A stretch of 10,277 nt of DNA from Dinochytrium kinnereticum. Taxonomy: Eukaryota; Chytridiomycota; Chytridiomycetes; Chytridiales; Chytridiaceae. Shown piece by piece: positions 7,954 to 10,277 of the stretch (position 1 is the first letter of the stretch; each line of letters begins with the position of its first letter). The position numbers and the translations under genes are program-made. The notes beneath the pieces are model-generated. The model saw only the letters and a program-made list of their open reading frames with translations. It did no database searches and was not told where the DNA came from. Location of the stretch: assembly GCA_027604005.1 (NCBI GenBank), contig JADGJT010000604.1:1-10277 (forward strand). The letters are read 5' to 3'.

Positions 7954-7975
7954 TTTCTAGGCAGTTTCTAGGCAG
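7954..7975. repeat. 11-bp tandem duplication tttctaggcag x2
   Basis: Two perfect adjacent copies. The surrounding sequence carries no recognised gene. Like the 8-bp duplication 600 bp away, it looks like a recent replication-slippage or end-joining event. Confidence 0.9.
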
Positions 7976-8390
7976 TGGGAGGATGCAGTGAATCCTCACG
8001 ATTACAGGATGCTTGAGAGGATGGAGCAGGGGTCCTAAGCCATGACGGTGCCGATGAAAGTAAGAAAGATGATGGCGTGCACCCCTGTGCAATTGATCTG
8101 TTTTACACCGAAAGCCTTGCACCACATATATAAATCCCATATGTGTTCAAAGAAAGGTAACGCTGCATTGCTCTTCAAACATGAAACGCAATCTTTATTT
8201 TCCTCAGCTTGTTGATGCTATTACGCCAACATTGAAGACGTCAAAGCTAAGACATAAAAGAAAGAAGGTTTGCCTTGTCCATATCTTCCTGAGACCATTT
8301 CAAAACTTCAATAGTCCATCATCAAAACGTGAATATAGTGGAAACCAAAAGAGCAACAGAGAAAGAAGCAAAAAGAGCATTTTGCAAAAA

Positions 8391-8407
8391 TAAAAAAAAA
8401 AAAAAAA
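8391..8407. repeat. Poly-A run
   Basis: A run of about 16 A follows aaaaat at the end of an A-rich stretch. It could be a decayed retroposed tail, but no target-site duplication or element was recognised. Confidence 0.6.
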
Positions 8408-8438
8408 CAAACGCCACATTGGGGATGGACGGACGGCT

Positions 8439-8518
8439 GCGAAAGATACGTTCAGTGCAGCTATTCAGGACTTAGTCAGCGAAAGACACATTCAGTGCAG
8501 CTATTCAGGATTTAGTCA
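8439..8518. repeat. 40-bp tandem duplication
   Basis: Units 8439-8478 and 8479-8518 match at 37 of 40 positions. The three differences (unit positions 9, 12 and 33) are all transitions (T/C, G/A, C/T). No frame is open across both units, so it is probably non-coding. Confidence 0.93.
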
Positions 8519-8734
8519 GAAGATATGGAGGAAAGAATTATAAACGAAATATATATGTGCCAAGGTAATTTTAACGTAATTAAGAACAGAAACTGTAAGG
8601 TGTAGGGTCATCAACTAAGTTTAAACAATAATCTATAGCAAGGAAGAAACTGGAACGTGAATTCAGATTCTAACCAATTCTCAACTACACCATCGCTCCA
8701 GCCCATCACATCCAACGATCCCCAAAGCAAAGGG

Positions 8735-8893
8735 TCAAGGATCAATCCCCAAACTCAGTTCCACCCCATCACTGTCCATAGTTCACATCGATCAAGAGGC
8801 TTTTGACTACACCCACAACAAATGTTCAAGGCTCATTCACCAAACTCAGTTCCAACCCACTATTGTTTATATTTCACATCCATCGAGAGGCTT
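8735..8893. repeat. Diverged direct repeat, about 68 bp with 91-bp period
   Basis: Segment 8735-8802 (tcaagg..ccaaactcagttcca..aagaggctt) recurs at 8826-8893 without length change but with many substitutions. The 23 bp between them is not clearly repeated in full. Non-coding; older than the 40-bp duplication nearby. Confidence 0.75.
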
Positions 8894-9081
8894 CTCCCAT
8901 TACAGACTCATCTTTAAAAAAAAAAGAAGAGAGCATAAGCACTCGATTCATCCCGCAGAAACGATTCAAATAAAGGGAAAATGGGTGAGAAGGAGAAGAA
9001 GAAAAAAAAAAAACGAAAAATAAATAACGCTCCACCATCCCCATCCGAAAAAAAAAAAGGAAGAAGAACACCGCTGCCCCA

Positions 9082-10252
9082 TTAGACCCCGCTATTCTCA
9101 TAAGGCGGTGGCGCCATCACCTTCTCAGACCCATTCCCTAATTGCACCATAGTGCTTCTCCCTTCCTCCCCTCCCGCCTTTTCAGAGGTCACCCAAGATG
9201 GTGCAGACGAAGGCTGTGCTTGTGGTTGGTCATTTCTCAGAGTGGCGATGAGAGAAGAAATAGCGAGTCGGTCACCCAGGGAATGAATACCCATGGAATG
9301 CTCCATGTGGTGTTCGGTAAGGCTTAGGAGGGATAAACCGGTGATCGAGTTTTCTAAAACAGGAATAAAAAGTTAAAAAACGTCATAAGAGTTCCAACGC
9401 CAAAGAATCATGGGCGAGAAAAAAAGAAACAGCAACAATATTAGCGGGGCCACCTAATTAAAAAAAAAAGGGCAAAAAATCCAGACATAAAAGATTCATC
9501 ATTATAATCACCTTGAAAGCTCTTCAGAACCAGAGGATCAATCCTGTTCCTATGCAGCCATCCCACAACCTGCTCAACAGTCCAACTCTCCACCTCATCA
9601 GCCTTCACCCCATACTCCGACTTCCCCGCTCCAACACTACCACCAATCACCGCGCTAATGATTCCTTCGTTAAACAAAGACGAGTTCGGGTGTGAAGGCG
9701 GTTGAACCTTTTTTGGCGGAGCATCCAAAGGACTCTGTCCAGTAACACCTTTCTCAAAAGACTGTTCAGCACGCGATGGCACAGCTATAAAAGAGGATGG
9801 AGTCTCAAAAGATTGTTCAGCACGCGAGGGCACAGCCACAAAAGAGGATGGAGTCTCAAAAGACTGTTCAGCACGCGACGGCACAACTATAAAAGTAGAT
9901 GGAGGAGCTAAAGGTTCGTGGTTTAGAGGAGCAGCCGGCATCCCAACGATAGGGGCCTTCATCTCCGACCTGCGACGTCGGAAGTATATCAAGACAACAG
10001 CTCCAGCCACCGCGAGGACCGCGACAACGCCTAGAGCGATCCCCGCAACAGCCGGCGTTGAAAGAGGTGCAGAAGCATTCGATGAATTGATAGCGTTGGC
10101 CGAGTTTGATGGGTTGTTGGAGAGAGTGGTTGAGGTGCTCTGTGGTAGAAGAGCTGAGCCGCTAGGGAATGAGTTGGTGAGGAGCGTGGAGGTCGAATTG
10201 GTCGGAGCAGGATTGATGGTGGAAACTAAGGGGGCTTCGCCAAACACCACCG
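9082..10252 (-). CDS. Partial paralogue of gene A: stalk - transmembrane - SAM protein with C-terminal PPxY (gene B)
   Basis: Two exons are visible, 9512-10252 and 9082-9353, separated by a 158-nt GT..AG intron (9354-9511). The upstream end is a 3' splice site (pyrimidine-rich, then AATAG at 10253-10254), so the LRR exons lie past the right edge. The visible part is 336 complete residues. It starts AVVFGEAP, matching AVEFGAAP of gene A at the same intron position. A Ser/Thr/Asn stalk follows, then LSTPAVAGI leading into a membrane helix (about 67-90) and RRRR. Next come three 17-residue repeats (about 117-167), a SAM domain (about 219-287: WTVEQVVGWLHRNRI, then ITGLSLLSLTE and SMGIHSLGDR), and a tail ending PPPYENSGV. 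The SAM domain is split at the same phase-1 site as in gene A. The role inferred is that of gene A: membrane-anchored SAM assembly plus WW-domain recruitment. The frame is unambiguous; the ectodomain is unseen. Confidence 0.85.
9100..9111 (-). other. PPPY (PPxY) motif at the C-terminus of gene B
   Basis: The codons read P-P-P-Y followed by ENSGV and the stop. The Tyr is six residues from the end, exactly as in gene A, although the 40 residues between SAM and motif have diverged. Confidence 0.75.
9232..9596 (-). other. SAM domain of gene B, split by an intron
   Basis: ESWTVEQVVGWL starts the domain; the last exon gives NSITGLSLLSLTE, MEHSMGIHSLGDR and LAISSLIATLRN. The intron (9354-9511) sits at the same codon and phase as in gene A but is nearly twice as long. 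The last-exon half of the domain is far more similar between A and B than the rest of the cytoplasmic region. Confidence 0.88.
9753..9905 (-). repeat. Three tandem 51-bp units coding a 17-residue repeat in gene B
   Basis: Three copies of 51 bp begin at 9753, 9804 and 9855 with few differences. Each codes for PS-(S/T)-F-(I/V)-(V/A)-VPSRAEQSFE plus one residue. The unit is a multiple of three, so copy number can change without breaking the gene. High similarity of the copies points to recent expansion. Confidence 0.95.
9981..10052 (-). other. Transmembrane helix of gene B
   Basis: A stretch of 24 uncharged residues (AVAGIALGVVAVLAVAGAVV and following) ends in RRRR. It has the same position relative to stalk and cytoplasmic linker as in gene A. 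Confidence 0.85.
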
Positions 10253-10277
10253 CTATTTAAATTAAGCAACAAAAAAA

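Larger units (their letters stand above)
7976..9081. other. Intergenic stretch rich in repeats; no confident gene
   Basis: It holds the 40-bp and 91-bp repeats, poly-A and purine tracts. Short minus-strand frames such as 8035-8127 (MWCKAFGVKQ.. then a hydrophobic run) and 8300-8380 (Leu/Phe-rich from a T-rich tract) could be exons but are too short to support. Confidence 0.5.

Noticed and set aside
8181..8393. 70-codon plus-strand frame rich in Lys/Ser/Asn
   Set aside because: Low-complexity A-rich translation; nothing recognisable.
9702..9911. Plus-strand frame with an apparent repeat (LKRLFSTR..)
   Set aside because: It is the complement of the 51-bp repeats of gene B.
1..10277. CRISPR array, insertion sequence, rRNA, phage or bacterial operon
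   Set aside because: No spaced direct repeats, no transposase or integrase motif, no terminal inverted repeats; introns show a eukaryote.

Overview
The window looks like nuclear DNA of a fungus, most likely an early-diverging, zoosporic (chytrid-like) one. The reasons are short spliceosomal introns (59-158 nt, GTRAG donors, AACAG/GCAG acceptors), mixed base composition, and a receptor-like LRR/transmembrane/SAM protein family. The lineage is an inference from architecture; no marker gene fixes it.

Two genes on the minus strand are well supported, and they are paralogues. Gene A (4041-6437) can be rebuilt as six exons encoding about 653 residues: a cysteine-capped leucine-rich-repeat ectodomain, a Ser/Thr/Pro-rich stalk, one transmembrane helix, a long low-complexity cytoplasmic linker with degenerate repeats, a SAM domain split by an intron, and a tail ending in PPPY plus five residues. 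Gene B (9082-10252) shows the last two exons of the same architecture; its LRR exons lie beyond the right edge. Both genes keep the intron between ectodomain and stalk, the intron inside SAM, the residues before the membrane helix and the PPxY tail. Their cytoplasmic linkers share nothing obvious and carry unrelated tandem repeats. The natural reading is a surface sensor that passes a signal through SAM-SAM assembly and WW-domain proteins (for example Rsp5/Nedd4-type ubiquitin ligases).

The left part (1-4030) holds no confident gene. It contains several coding-like but broken stretches: a small basic ORF at 47-316, a short ORF followed by open frame at 1010-1123, a signal-peptide-like ORF lacking ATG at 1504-1686, a weakly kinase-like segment on the plus strand at 2239-2403, and a 147-codon minus-strand frame with one internal stop at 2577-3017. 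These could be decayed genes or exons of genes that cannot be assembled by eye.

Between the paralogues (6440-9080) lies a possible minus-strand gene or pseudogene at 7170-7771. It has a recognisable EF-hand calcium loop, a candidate intron and an 8-bp tandem duplication that breaks what looks like the original frame. The rest is intergenic, with an 11-bp tandem duplication, a 40-bp tandem duplication, a diverged 91-bp-period repeat and poly-A/purine tracts. No rRNA, tRNA, CRISPR array or intact mobile element was seen.
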